Shown here: one piece after another, positions 1 to 5,483 of the stretch | Position numbering within the stretch: position 1 is the first letter of the stretch | How the letters are laid out: each line of letters begins with the position of its first letter | DNA from: Bacillota bacterium | Lineage (GTDB): Bacteria > Bacillota > Sulfobacillia > Thermaerobacterales > Thermaerobacteraceae | NCBI GenBank assembly: GCA_003242195.1 | Contig: QGUQ01000139.1 | Location: 1 to 5,483 of the forward strand | Length of the DNA: 5,483 nt | Direction of reading: 5' to 3' | Made by a program: the position numbers and the translations under genes | The notes under the pieces: model-generated | Databases searched by the model: none | What the model was told of the DNA's origin: nothing | What the model saw: only the letters and a program-made list of their open reading frames with translations

Positions 1-1344
1 CGGGCGCAGCACGGTGTTCGTCTGCACCATGTGGTCGAACTGGCTGTACACCCACGCCTTGGACGCGATGGCGGGCGAGGCCAGCAGCCGCCGCAGGGCC
101 GCGCCGGCCTCGTGACGGTCCCGGGGCTCCGTCACCGCCGCGGGGTCGACGACGGGCGCCGGGGGAAGGTGGGCCGGCGGGGTGTAGGTGGGCGCCCCGC
201 GGGTGAGGACCTCCACCGGCACCTCGGCCACCACGCGCCCCTCCTCCCGCACGCGAAACAGGCCGTCGTCGGTGACGCGGCCGATCACCGCCGCCTCGAC
301 GCCCCAGCGGCGGCAGATCTCCCGCACCTCCGCCTCCCGTTCGGGTGCTACGAGGGCCAGCATCCGCTCCTGGGATTCCGAGAGCAGCACTTCGTAGGCC
401 GTCATACCCGGCTCCCGCCGGGGCACCCGCGCCACGTCGATGTCCACCCCGGTCCCGGCCCGGCCCGCCGTCTCGGCGCAGGCCGAGGCGATCCCGCCGG
501 CCCCCAGGTCCTGCATGGCCAACACCGCCCCTCTGGCGGCCAGTTCCAGGCAGGTCTCGATGAGCAGCTTGCCCGTGAAGGGATCGGCCACCTGAACCGC
601 CGGCCGCTGCTCCTCGGCGCCGGCATCGAGCCCCGTGGAGGCGAAGGTGGCACCGTGGATGCCGTCGCGGCCGGTGGGTGCGCCGATGAGGATCACCAGG
701 CTGCCAGGACGGGAAGCCACGGCCCGCACGAGCCGGCTGGCGGGCGCCACGCCGATGCACATCACGTTGACCAGCGGGTTCGTCCGGTAACCCGGCTCGC
801 ACTGGATCTCGCCGCCCACCGTGGGCACGCCGGCGCAGTTGCCGTACCGGGCGATGCCCTCCACCACACCGGTGAACAGGCGGCGCCAGAGGTCGTCCCC
901 GGGCTCGCCGAAGCGCAGGGAGTTCAGCAGCGCCACGGGGCGGGCACCCAGGGCCAGCACGTCCCGAATGATCCCGCCGACGCCGGTGGCCGCACCCTGG
1001 AAGGGCTCGACGAAGGAAGGGTGGTTGTGGGATTCGATGCGGAAGACCACCGCCATGCCGTCGCCCAAGTCGACGGCGCCGGCGTTCTCCCCAGGCCCCA
1101 GGAGCACCCGGGGCCCGCGACCGGGCAGGCGGCCCAGCAGCGGCCGCGAGTGCTTGTAGGCGCAGTGCTCCGACCAGAGCACGCCCAGCATGCCCAGCTC
1201 CAGCGGGTTGGGCTCCCGGCCCAGCAGCCGGCAGGCCCGCCGGTACTCCGCCTCCGTCAGGCCGGCCGCCCGCCACGGCTGCCGGCCGCCCGCAGGGCCC
1301 TCGGCCTTACCCCTCACCTGCTGCCCTTCCAGCGCCGCGTCCAT
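1..1344 (-). CDS. purL: Phosphoribosylformylglycinamidine (FGAM) synthase subunit PurL, N-terminal part, runs off the left edge
   Basis: PurL is the synthetase subunit of the three-part FGAM synthase. It uses ATP, and ammonia delivered from PurQ, to turn FGAR into FGAM in the cytoplasm. I translated 448 codons from the ATG at 1344-1342 without a stop or frameshift. Family motifs follow in order: WSEHCAYKHS around residues 57-66, GPGENAG at 83-89, ESHNHPSFVEPFQGAATGVG at about 104-123, VGGEIQC at 175-181, GRDGIHGATFAS at 225-236, QDLGAGGI at 278-285, SESQERM at 322-328 and FDHMVQTNTVLRP at the edge. The small PurL subunit in Bacillota is about 740 residues, so roughly 60 percent is present. 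The start is fixed by a long purine-rich Shine-Dalgarno at 1351-1362 with a 6-base spacer, and by the position of the SEHC motif. The first 38 bases overlap the end of purQ, which suggests coupled translation. The identification is close to certain; only the C-terminal domain is unseen. Confidence 0.97.
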   Translation of the reverse strand, partial: MDAALEGQQVRGKAEGPAGGRQPWRAAGLTEAEYRRACRLLGREPNPLELGMLGVLWSEHCAYKHSRPLLGRLPGRGPRVLLGPGENAGAVDLGDGMAVVFRIESHNHPSFVEPFQGAATGVGGIIRDVLALGARPVALLNSLRFGEPGDDLWRRLFTGVVEGIARYGNCAGVPTVGGEIQCEPGYRTNPLVNVMCIGVAPASRLVRAVASRPGSLVILIGAPTGRDGIHGATFASTGLDAGAEEQRPAVQVADPFTGKLLIETCLELAARGAVLAMQDLGAGGIASACAETAGRAGTGVDIDVARVPRREPGMTAYEVLLSESQERMLALVAPEREAEVREICRRWGVEAAVIGRVTDDGLFRVREEGRVVAEVPVEVLTRGAPTYTPPAHLPPAPVVDPAAVTEPRDRHEAGAALRRLLASPAIASKAWVYSQFDHMVQTNTVLRP

Positions 1345-2083
1345 GGTCGACCCTCCCTCCCCAGGCGGCCTGGCGGCCCCCGCCGTCGCCGTACCAGGCG
1401 GCCGCGGCCGCCACCCAGGAAGACAGCAGCTCCCGCCCGTCGGTGCTCCCCAGCCACTCCTCCACGGCCCGCTCGGGGTGGGGCATGATGCCCACCACGT
1501 TGCCCTGCTCGTTGCAGACGCCGGCGATGTTGGCCACGGAACCGTTGGGATTGGCCGCCATCGTCGCCGCCCCGCCTTCGTCCACGTAGCGCAGGACCAC
1601 CTGGCGGCGGGCCTCCAGCCCTTCCAGTTCCCCCGGCGGCAGGTAGTAGGCCCCCTCGCCGTGGGCGATCTCCAGCCGCAGCACCCGCCCCGGCGGGCAG
1701 TCCCGGGTCAGGGCACACCGGTTCTCCACCCGGACCCACACGGGGTGACAGCGGAAGCGCAGGCCGGTGTTGGCGCGGAGGACCCCTGGCAGGAGTCCCG
1801 CCTCGCAGAGGATCTGGAACCCGTTGCAAATGCCCAGGACCGGCCCGCCCCGGGCGGCGAAGGCTCGCACAGCCTCCATCACCGGTGTCCGGGCCGCCAG
1901 GGCGCCCGGGCGCAGGTAGTCGCCGTAGGCGAAACCACCGGGTAGCACCACGCCCGCGTACCCGGACAGGTCGCGGCAGTCGTGGCGGACGAATTGGATC
2001 TCCTGGCCCAGCCCTTCTCCCAGGGCACGAGCCACGTCGCCGTCGCAGTTGGACCCCGGAAAGCGGATGATGGCAAATCGCAT
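1307..2083 (-). CDS. purQ: FGAM synthase glutaminase subunit PurQ
   Basis: PurQ is a class I glutamine amidotransferase that hydrolyses glutamine and passes ammonia to PurL. The 258-residue product starts MRFAIIRFPGSNCD, the family's usual N-terminus. It carries VLPGGFAYGDYLR at about 46-58 and the nucleophile elbow GICNGFQ with Cys86. The closing part of the triad lies in MPHPERA, with His202 and Glu204. These match the known Cys/His/Glu triad of B. subtilis PurQ. The ATG at 2083-2081 is chosen because it fits the family start and follows GGGGAGG (2091-2097) with a 7-base spacer. The frame stays open upstream to 2374, but that stretch lies over purS and has no PurQ character. The protein is some 25-30 residues longer than the usual 227 or so. 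The extra Gly/Arg/Ala-rich tail, after about residue 231, is encoded over the purL ribosome binding site and start, so it may be a by-product of the overlap. purS ends 52 bases upstream. Confidence 0.97.
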   Translation of the reverse strand: MRFAIIRFPGSNCDGDVARALGEGLGQEIQFVRHDCRDLSGYAGVVLPGGFAYGDYLRPGALAARTPVMEAVRAFAARGGPVLGICNGFQILCEAGLLPGVLRANTGLRFRCHPVWVRVENRCALTRDCPPGRVLRLEIAHGEGAYYLPPGELEGLEARRQVVLRYVDEGGAATMAANPNGSVANIAGVCNEQGNVVGIMPHPERAVEEWLGSTDGRELLSSWVAAAAAWYGDGGGRQAAWGGRVDHGRGAGRAAGEG

Positions 2084-2135
2084 CCCGGTGCCTCCCCGCT
2101 CCGTCGCCGGTTCCTCCCCGGACACGGTGCCCCCG

Positions 2136-2471
2136 CTACCCCCGCGCGGCTCGCGCGCCAGCGGTTCCTCCATCCCCGCCGGTCTCCCCGTCGCCGGCGG
2201 ACTCGTCCGGAGGCGGTGCCGCCTCCTCGACCCGGTAGCGGAAGGTCTCCAACACGGGGTTGGCCAAGACCCGCCGGCACATGGCTTCCACCTGCCGGCA
2301 GGCCTCGCCGGCGGAAGGAGCCAACACGTCCAGCCGGATCCGCTTACCCACCCGCACATCGCCCACGCCGCCAAACCCCAGGTCCCGCAGGACGCCGGCC
2401 AGGGCGTGGCCCTGGGGATCCAGGGTGCCGGGCTTCAGCTCCACGTCAACCACGGCCCGGAAGGTCTTCAC
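2136..2471 (-). CDS. purS: FGAM synthase small subunit PurS
   Basis: PurS is the small structural subunit that bridges PurQ and PurL and helps channel ammonia in the FGAM synthase complex. The first 83 residues match the whole family: FRAVVDVELKPGTLDPQG near the N-terminus, LGFGGVGDVRVGKRIRL at about 31-47, then CRRVLANPVLETFRYRVEE at 65-83. Normal PurS is about 80-85 residues. This one is 111 because of an acidic, Gly/Ala-rich tail (84-111) with no recognisable fold. The start is a GTG at 2471-2469, preceded by GGGGGAGG with a 7-base spacer. That GTG shares four bases (GTGA) with the purC stop, a classic arrangement for translational coupling. The presence of a separate purS, with purQ and purL next to it, shows that this organism uses the three-subunit enzyme rather than the large fused PurL of gamma-proteobacteria. 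Confidence 0.95.
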   Translation of the reverse strand: MKTFRAVVDVELKPGTLDPQGHALAGVLRDLGFGGVGDVRVGKRIRLDVLAPSAGEACRQVEAMCRRVLANPVLETFRYRVEEAAPPPDESAGDGETGGDGGTAGARAARG

Positions 2472-3331
2472 GATCGTACCTCCCCCGTGCCGGCCCCGGC
2501 CGCGGGGCTGCCGTCACCGGCCCCGGCGGTCACGCGGCGCAGGACCTCGGCGTATGCCTCGACCTCGCCGCCCAGGCCCTGGCGGAAGCGGTCCTTGTCC
2601 AGCCGCTGGCCGGTGGTCCGGTCCCAAAAGCGGCACGTGTCGGGCGATATCTCGTCCGCTAGCAGGATCTGGCCGCCGGCATCGCGGCCGAACTCCAGCT
2701 TGAAGTCGACCAGGACCAGCCCGCGGTCCAAGAGGAAGTCCCGCAGGGCGCGGTTGATGGCTAGCGCCATGTCTTGGATGCGGTCCAGCTCCTCGTCGCG
2801 GGCCAGCCCCAACACTCGGGCGTGGGACCGGTTGATCAGGGGATCGCCCAGGTCGTCCCGCTTGTAGTACAGCTCGACCACCGCCTCGGGCAGCGGCTGC
2901 CCCTCGGGCAGGCCCAGGCGCCGGGCCAGGCTGCCCGCCACCACGTTGCGTACCACCACCTCGATGGGGATGATCTTCACGGCGCGGGCGAGCATGTCGC
3001 GCTCCCCGGCCAGGCCGGCGAAATGGGTGGGCACGCCGGCATCCTCGACCACGCGGAACAGGTGGGCCGAGATCAAGGCGTTGAGGCGCCCCTTGCCGGG
3101 AATGAAAGCTCGCTTCTTGCCATCGAAGGCGGTGGTGTCGTCCTTGAAGTGGATCCAGACGAGGCCGGGATCCGACGTCCGGTAGACGACCTTTGCCTTG
3201 CCCTCGTAGAGCCGCTCCAGGCGCCGCGGCAGGCCCGGCCCCCCGGTCGCCGCGGGCCCCGCCCCCGCCGGGCCCTGGACCGGCCGTGCGGCCTGGCCGC
3301 CCGCGGCAGCCGCACCGCTGGTGCCCGTCAT
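2468..3331 (-). CDS. purC: SAICAR synthetase (phosphoribosylaminoimidazole-succinocarboxamide synthase) PurC
   Basis: PurC joins CAIR to aspartate using ATP, giving SAICAR. With the ATG at 3331-3329 the product is 287 residues. Visible motifs are LYEGKAKVVY (nucleotide-binding start of the fold, about 41-50), FKDDTTAFDGKK (about 62-73), the first family signature IPIEVVVRNVVAGS (about 121-134), the second signature VDFKLEFG (about 208-215) and LADEISPDTCRFWD (about 224-237). B. subtilis PurC is about 240 residues and begins right at the LYEGKAK region. This protein has some 38 extra N-terminal residues rich in Ala, Gly and Pro, plus a loose Gly/Ala tail of about 20. The ATG is preferred over an in-frame GTG at 3355 because GGAGG at 3340-3344 sits 8 bases before it. 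No ATG, GTG or TTG lies between this ATG and the core. The gene ends in a four-base overlap with purS and begins 76 bases after purB. Confidence 0.95.
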   Translation of the reverse strand: MTGTSGAAAAGGQAARPVQGPAGAGPAATGGPGLPRRLERLYEGKAKVVYRTSDPGLVWIHFKDDTTAFDGKKRAFIPGKGRLNALISAHLFRVVEDAGVPTHFAGLAGERDMLARAVKIIPIEVVVRNVVAGSLARRLGLPEGQPLPEAVVELYYKRDDLGDPLINRSHARVLGLARDEELDRIQDMALAINRALRDFLLDRGLVLVDFKLEFGRDAGGQILLADEISPDTCRFWDRTTGQRLDKDRFRQGLGGEVEAYAEVLRRVTAGAGDGSPAAGAGTGEVRS

Positions 3332-3407
3332 CCTTCTCCCCTCCCGGCATGACACCGCCCGCGCAACGGGCGAAGGACTGCAACCGCCTGCCGACCCGCC
3401 CGGACGC
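3332..3407 (-). other. purB-purC intercistronic gap with a small hairpin
   Basis: This 76-base gap is the longest inside the operon. It holds a perfect 6-bp stem (CGCCCG at 3356-3361 against CGGGCG at 3367-3372) with a five-base loop, then the purC ribosome binding site at 3340-3344. No run of T follows on the transcribed strand, so it is not an intrinsic terminator. It could be an RNA-stability or processing element, or simple GC-rich coincidence. Confidence 0.4.
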
Positions 3408-4730
3408 TCAGCACGAGGCCTCTCCGGGCGCCGGTTCGTCCAGCCCGGCGCGGCGGAAGATGAAGTCCACGTGCCGCAGGTAGGCGCCCGGGTCGAAACA
3501 GGCGGCGATCTCCTCCGGGCTCAGCGCGGCGCGGACGCGCGGATCGCCTTCCACCAGCTGGCGGAAGGGCGCCTCCCCGCGCCAGCCGCGCATGGCCAGT
3601 TCCTGGACGATGGCGTAGGCGTCCTCGCGACTCATGCCCCGTGCCACCAGGGCCAGCAAGACCCGCTGGGAGTAGATCAGGCCGCCGGTGCGCTCCAGGT
3701 TGGCCGCCATGGCCTCGGGGTAGACGTGCAGGTCGCGGATGATCTCCGTCAGCAGCGCCGTCATGTAGTCGGCCAGGATCAGGGAATCGGGCAGGATGAT
3801 CCGTTCCACGGAGGAGTGGGAGATGTCGCGCTCGTGCCAGAGGGCCTGGTTCTCCAGCGCGCTCACCAGGTGGCCACGGATCACCCGGGCCAGGCCGGAG
3901 ATGCGCTCGCACTTCTCCGGGTTGCGCTTGTGGGGCATGGCCGACGAGCCCTTCTGCCCCTCCCGGAAGGGTTCTTCGACCTCGCGCACCTCCGTGCGCT
4001 GCAGGTGGCGGATCTCCACGGCCATCTTGTCGTAGGTGCCGGCGAGGATGGCCAGGGCGGCCAGCAGCTCCGCGTGCCGGTCCCGGGAGACGATCTGGCT
4101 GGACACGGTCTCCGGCTGCAGGCCCAGCCGCGCGCAGACATACTCCTCCACCCGCGGGTCTACGTGGGCGTAGGTGCCGACGGCACCCGAGATCTTGCCC
4201 ACCGCCACGGCCTGGCGCGCGCGCTCCAGGCGCTCGAGCCCGCGGCCCAGCTCGGCATACCACAGGGCCAGCTTGACACCGAAGGTAGTGGGCTCGGCGT
4301 GGACGCCGTGGGTACGGCCCATCATCACCGTGTTCCGGTGCCGCCGGGCCTGCTCGCCCACCACCGCCCGCAACTCCCGGACCCCGTGCAGCAGCAGGTC
4401 CAGGGCCTCGCACAGGTTCACCGCCAGGGCCGTGTCCACCACATCGGAGGAAGTGAGCCCGTAATGGACCCAGCGGGCGTCGTCGCCCACCTGTTCGGCG
4501 ATGGCGGTGGTGAAGGCGATGACGTCGTGATGAACCCGGCGCTCGATCTCGGCGATGCGGGCGGCATCGACGCGCGCCCGCTCGCGTACCCGGGCGGCGG
4601 TGCCCCGGGGCACGACGCCCAATTCCTCCCAGGCCTCGAGGGCCAGGATCTCCACCCTCAGCCAGGTCTCGTACTTGTGCTCCAGCGTCCAGATGCGGCC
4701 CATGGCGGGCCGTGTGTACCGTTCGATCAC
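3408..4730 (-). CDS. purB: Adenylosuccinate lyase PurB
   Basis: PurB removes fumarate from two substrates: SAICAR (giving AICAR) and adenylosuccinate (giving AMP). It belongs to the fumarase/aspartase superfamily and normally forms a homotetramer whose active sites use three subunits. The 440-residue product starts MIERYTRPAM, a common start for bacterial PurB, and is close to the 431 residues of B. subtilis. Family landmarks are HHDV with His68, YGLTSSDVVDT (90-100), GRTHG with His141, and the superfamily signature SSAMPHKRNP (262-271) with the serine-bearing flexible loop. His68 and His141 fall at the same numbers as the catalytic histidines reported for the B. subtilis enzyme. The start is a GTG at 4730-4728 sharing GTGA with the purE stop. 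A modest GGGGTGG lies 6 bases upstream, so translation is probably coupled to purE. I see no truncation or missing key residue. Confidence 0.97.
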   Translation of the reverse strand: MIERYTRPAMGRIWTLEHKYETWLRVEILALEAWEELGVVPRGTAARVRERARVDAARIAEIERRVHHDVIAFTTAIAEQVGDDARWVHYGLTSSDVVDTALAVNLCEALDLLLHGVRELRAVVGEQARRHRNTVMMGRTHGVHAEPTTFGVKLALWYAELGRGLERLERARQAVAVGKISGAVGTYAHVDPRVEEYVCARLGLQPETVSSQIVSRDRHAELLAALAILAGTYDKMAVEIRHLQRTEVREVEEPFREGQKGSSAMPHKRNPEKCERISGLARVIRGHLVSALENQALWHERDISHSSVERIILPDSLILADYMTALLTEIIRDLHVYPEAMAANLERTGGLIYSQRVLLALVARGMSREDAYAIVQELAMRGWRGEAPFRQLVEGDPRVRAALSPEEIAACFDPGAYLRHVDFIFRRAGLDEPAPGEASC

Positions 4731-5233
4731 CGTACGCCACCCCGCAATTCTTCCTGCAGCTGGCGGTCGGCCGCTTCCACCTGCTGGCGCTGGCGCTGCC
4801 GGTAGCGGGCCAGCCGCTCCCGGAGGTCCGGGTCGTCCAGGGCCAGGATCTGCGCCGCCAGCAGGGCGGCGTTGACCGCGCCGTCGATGGCGACCGTGGC
4901 CACCGGCACCCCGCGCGGCATCTGCACCGTGGCCAGCAACGCGTCAAGCCCGTCCGTGGCCCAGCCGTGCAGCGGCAGGCCGATGACGGGTAGCAGCGTG
5001 TGGGCGGCCGCCACGCCCGCCAGGTGGGCGGCGCCCCCGGCCGCGGCGATGAGCACGCGCAGGCCGCGCTCCTGGGCACGGGAGACGTAGTCCACCACCT
5101 TCTCGGGGGTGCGGTGGGCCGAGGCGATGATCGCTTCAAAGGGGATCTCCAGCTCGTTCAGGACCGCGAAGGCCTTGCGGACGACGGGCAGGTCGCTGTC
5201 ACTGCCGACCAGGATGCCCACTTGGGGTCGCAA
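4727..5233 (-). CDS. purE: N5-carboxyaminoimidazole ribonucleotide mutase / AIR carboxylase catalytic subunit PurE
   Basis: PurE makes CAIR. Class I bacterial enzymes rearrange N5-CAIR supplied by PurK. Class II enzymes carboxylate AIR directly with CO2. The 168-residue product has the phosphate-binding GSDSD (10-14), IIASAHRTPEKV with His40 (equivalent to the catalytic His45 of E. coli), AAGGAAHLAG (64-73) and VQMPRGVPVATVAIDGAVNAALLAAQIL (about 103-130). Length and motifs look like class I, and the shorter AIDGAVNA segment resembles what I recall of Thermotoga PurE. The start is a TTG at 5233-5231, supported by GGGAGG at 5241-5246 with a 7-base spacer and by the family N-terminus (here MRPQVGILVGSDSD). 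It is the first gene of the visible operon, directly behind the regulatory leader. The Gln/Arg/Glu-rich C-terminal helix is ordinary. Unlike in B. subtilis, purK does not follow it. Confidence 0.96.
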   Translation of the reverse strand: MRPQVGILVGSDSDLPVVRKAFAVLNELEIPFEAIIASAHRTPEKVVDYVSRAQERGLRVLIAAAGGAAHLAGVAAAHTLLPVIGLPLHGWATDGLDALLATVQMPRGVPVATVAIDGAVNAALLAAQILALDDPDLRERLARYRQRQRQQVEAADRQLQEELRGGVR

Positions 5234-5276
5234 GGGGATCCCTCCCGCTGGGTTGCACAGTCGGTGAAGGGCGCAT

Positions 5277-5289
5277 ATTGTTCGGCTTT
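5277..5289 (-). promoter_or_regulatory. PurBox-like operator, proximal copy
   Basis: The coding-strand sequence AAAGCCGAACAAT again matches the Lactococcus-type PurBox consensus at 12 of 13 positions. It shares the exact nine-base core CCGAACAAT with the distal copy, in the same orientation. It sits about 45-55 bases before the purE start and about 30 before its ribosome binding site, so it probably lies close to or just after the transcription start. Bound protein there could block polymerase, or the pair of sites could be bridged. The strict Bacillus arrangement of two inverted CGAA boxes 16-17 bases apart is not seen. Confidence 0.62.
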
Positions 5290-5295
5290 AACCAC

Positions 5296-5337
5296 ACATT
5301 TACCAGCACACTTTCAGTCAATGCGATCGTTAAATGT
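5296..5337. repeat. 7-bp inverted repeat ACATTTA / TAAATGT between the two PurBox-like sites
   Basis: The arms are at 5296-5302 and 5331-5337, perfectly complementary, separated by 28 bases that include the palindrome CGATCG at 5324-5329. The loop is too long and the arms too AT-rich for a stable RNA terminator. The arrangement could be a second protein-binding site, or chance within an AT-rich promoter. Its placement midway between the two PurBox-like sites is the main reason to record it. Confidence 0.35.
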
Positions 5338-5361
5338 ACGTCAAGGCCATGTATAGCTCTA

Positions 5362-5374
5362 ATTGTTCGGATCT
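5362..5374 (-). promoter_or_regulatory. PurBox-like operator, distal copy
   Basis: Read on the operon's coding strand this is AGATCCGAACAAT. It agrees at 12 of 13 positions with the PurBox consensus AWWWCCGAACWWT described for PurR of Lactococcus lactis, and it contains the CGAA core recognised by the B. subtilis PurR. It lies about 130 bases before the purE start codon, at the upstream edge of the AT-rich island. PurR of this family senses PRPP, acting as a repressor in Bacillus and as an activator in Lactococcus. The sequence alone does not say which applies here. Confidence 0.65.
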
Positions 5375-5483
5375 TGGAGCCCAACCCGGTCGCCTGCCCC
5401 GGCCCGGCCCGGTCTGAAGTACAATTCCAGGGAGGCGGTGGCAACGGGGGTACGAGGAACGGTCCCGCGCCACGAACCGCGTG

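Larger units (their letters stand above)
5234..5483 (-). promoter_or_regulatory. Leader and presumed promoter region of the purE-purL operon
   Basis: This stretch of about 250 bases shows no convincing gene. Its middle part (about 5270-5375) is clearly richer in A and T than the rest of the window, as expected of a promoter. On the minus strand it contains two TTGAC-type hexamers that could serve as -35 elements (5344-5339 and 5321-5316), but neither is followed at 16-18 bases by a good -10. Possible -10 elements are TATACA (5355-5350), TACATT (5338-5333) and TG-G-TAAATG (5305-5297), each poorly matched upstream. A weak core promoter would suit activator control, but this is inference. I looked for a guanine/purine riboswitch core and a terminator with a U-run and saw neither. 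The GC-rich run at 5396-5412 has no U-tract. Confidence 0.6.

Noticed and set aside
31..1488. Long plus-strand open frame (485 codons) opposite purL and the end of purQ
   Set aside because: It is antisense to PurL, whose frame carries clear family motifs from end to end. Long antisense frames are expected in very GC-rich DNA. The translation is Gly/Arg/Pro/His-rich with no recognisable domain.
2084..2374. Upstream in-frame extension of purQ to 2374
   Set aside because: The added residues lie over purS and do not resemble PurQ, while the ATG at 2083 has a strong ribosome binding site and the canonical family N-terminus.
3321..4805. Long plus-strand open frame (494 codons) opposite purB
   Set aside because: Antisense shadow of a well-supported purB. 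It has no plausible ribosome binding site and no domain-like sequence.
3328..5139. Minus-strand open frame of 603 codons spanning purE and purB in another frame
   Set aside because: It covers two genes with clear motifs in a different frame, and its translation is Arg/Pro/Gly-rich low complexity typical of GC-rich shadow frames.
5396..5412. GC-rich repeat (CCGGCCCGGCCCGG) as a terminator of an upstream gene
   Set aside because: It is not followed by a T-run on either strand, and the repeat is short and self-similar, as is common in GC-rich DNA.
5199..5444. Minus-strand open frame of 81 codons across the purE leader
   Set aside because: It starts at a TTG without a suitable ribosome binding site, crosses the promoter region and the start of purE in another frame, and shows no family resemblance.
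5430..5475. T-box-like string (GGTGGCAACG followed by GTCCCG) on the plus strand
   Set aside because: It only loosely resembles the T-box antiterminator consensus. No stem I, specifier loop or downstream terminator could be seen, and the expected position of stem I is occupied by the purE promoter region.

Overview
The window is a stretch of the de novo purine biosynthesis operon, read entirely on the minus strand from right to left. The order is purE, purB, purC, purS, purQ and the first 448 codons of purL, which runs off the left edge. Base composition is very GC-rich throughout the genes. The only AT-rich island is the leader upstream of purE. The PurS/PurQ/PurL three-subunit FGAM synthase, the Bacillus-type gene order, strong GGGAGG-type ribosome binding sites and PurBox-like operator sequences together point to a high-GC member of the Bacillota (Firmicutes). 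A Thermaerobacter- or Symbiobacterium-like organism would fit, but the genus is a guess from memory and is not proved here.

Layout from the upstream end: 5234-5483 is non-coding as far as I can see. It carries two direct copies of a PurBox-like operator and a 7-bp inverted repeat. purE (4727-5233, TTG start) overlaps purB (3408-4730, GTG start) by four bases. After a 76-base gap comes purC (2468-3331, ATG), which overlaps purS (2136-2471, GTG) by four bases. After a 52-base gap comes purQ (1307-2083, ATG), whose last codons overlap the start of purL (1-1344, ATG, partial) by 38 bases. There is no gene-free stretch above 300 bases.

The genes cover consecutive middle steps of IMP synthesis. 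PurSQL converts FGAR to FGAM. PurE provides CAIR from AIR/N5-CAIR. PurC joins CAIR to aspartate to make SAICAR. PurB removes fumarate to give AICAR, and also performs the last step to AMP. The missing neighbours (purK, purF, purM, purN, purH, purD) are not in the window. purF-purM-purN-purH-purD may lie beyond the left edge, as in Bacillus subtilis. purK is absent from the position between purE and purB where B. subtilis has it.

I found no previously undescribed system. The points worth a second look are the paired PurBox-like sites in direct orientation about 85 bp apart, the missing purK, and the Ala/Gly/Pro-rich terminal extensions on PurC, PurS and PurQ.
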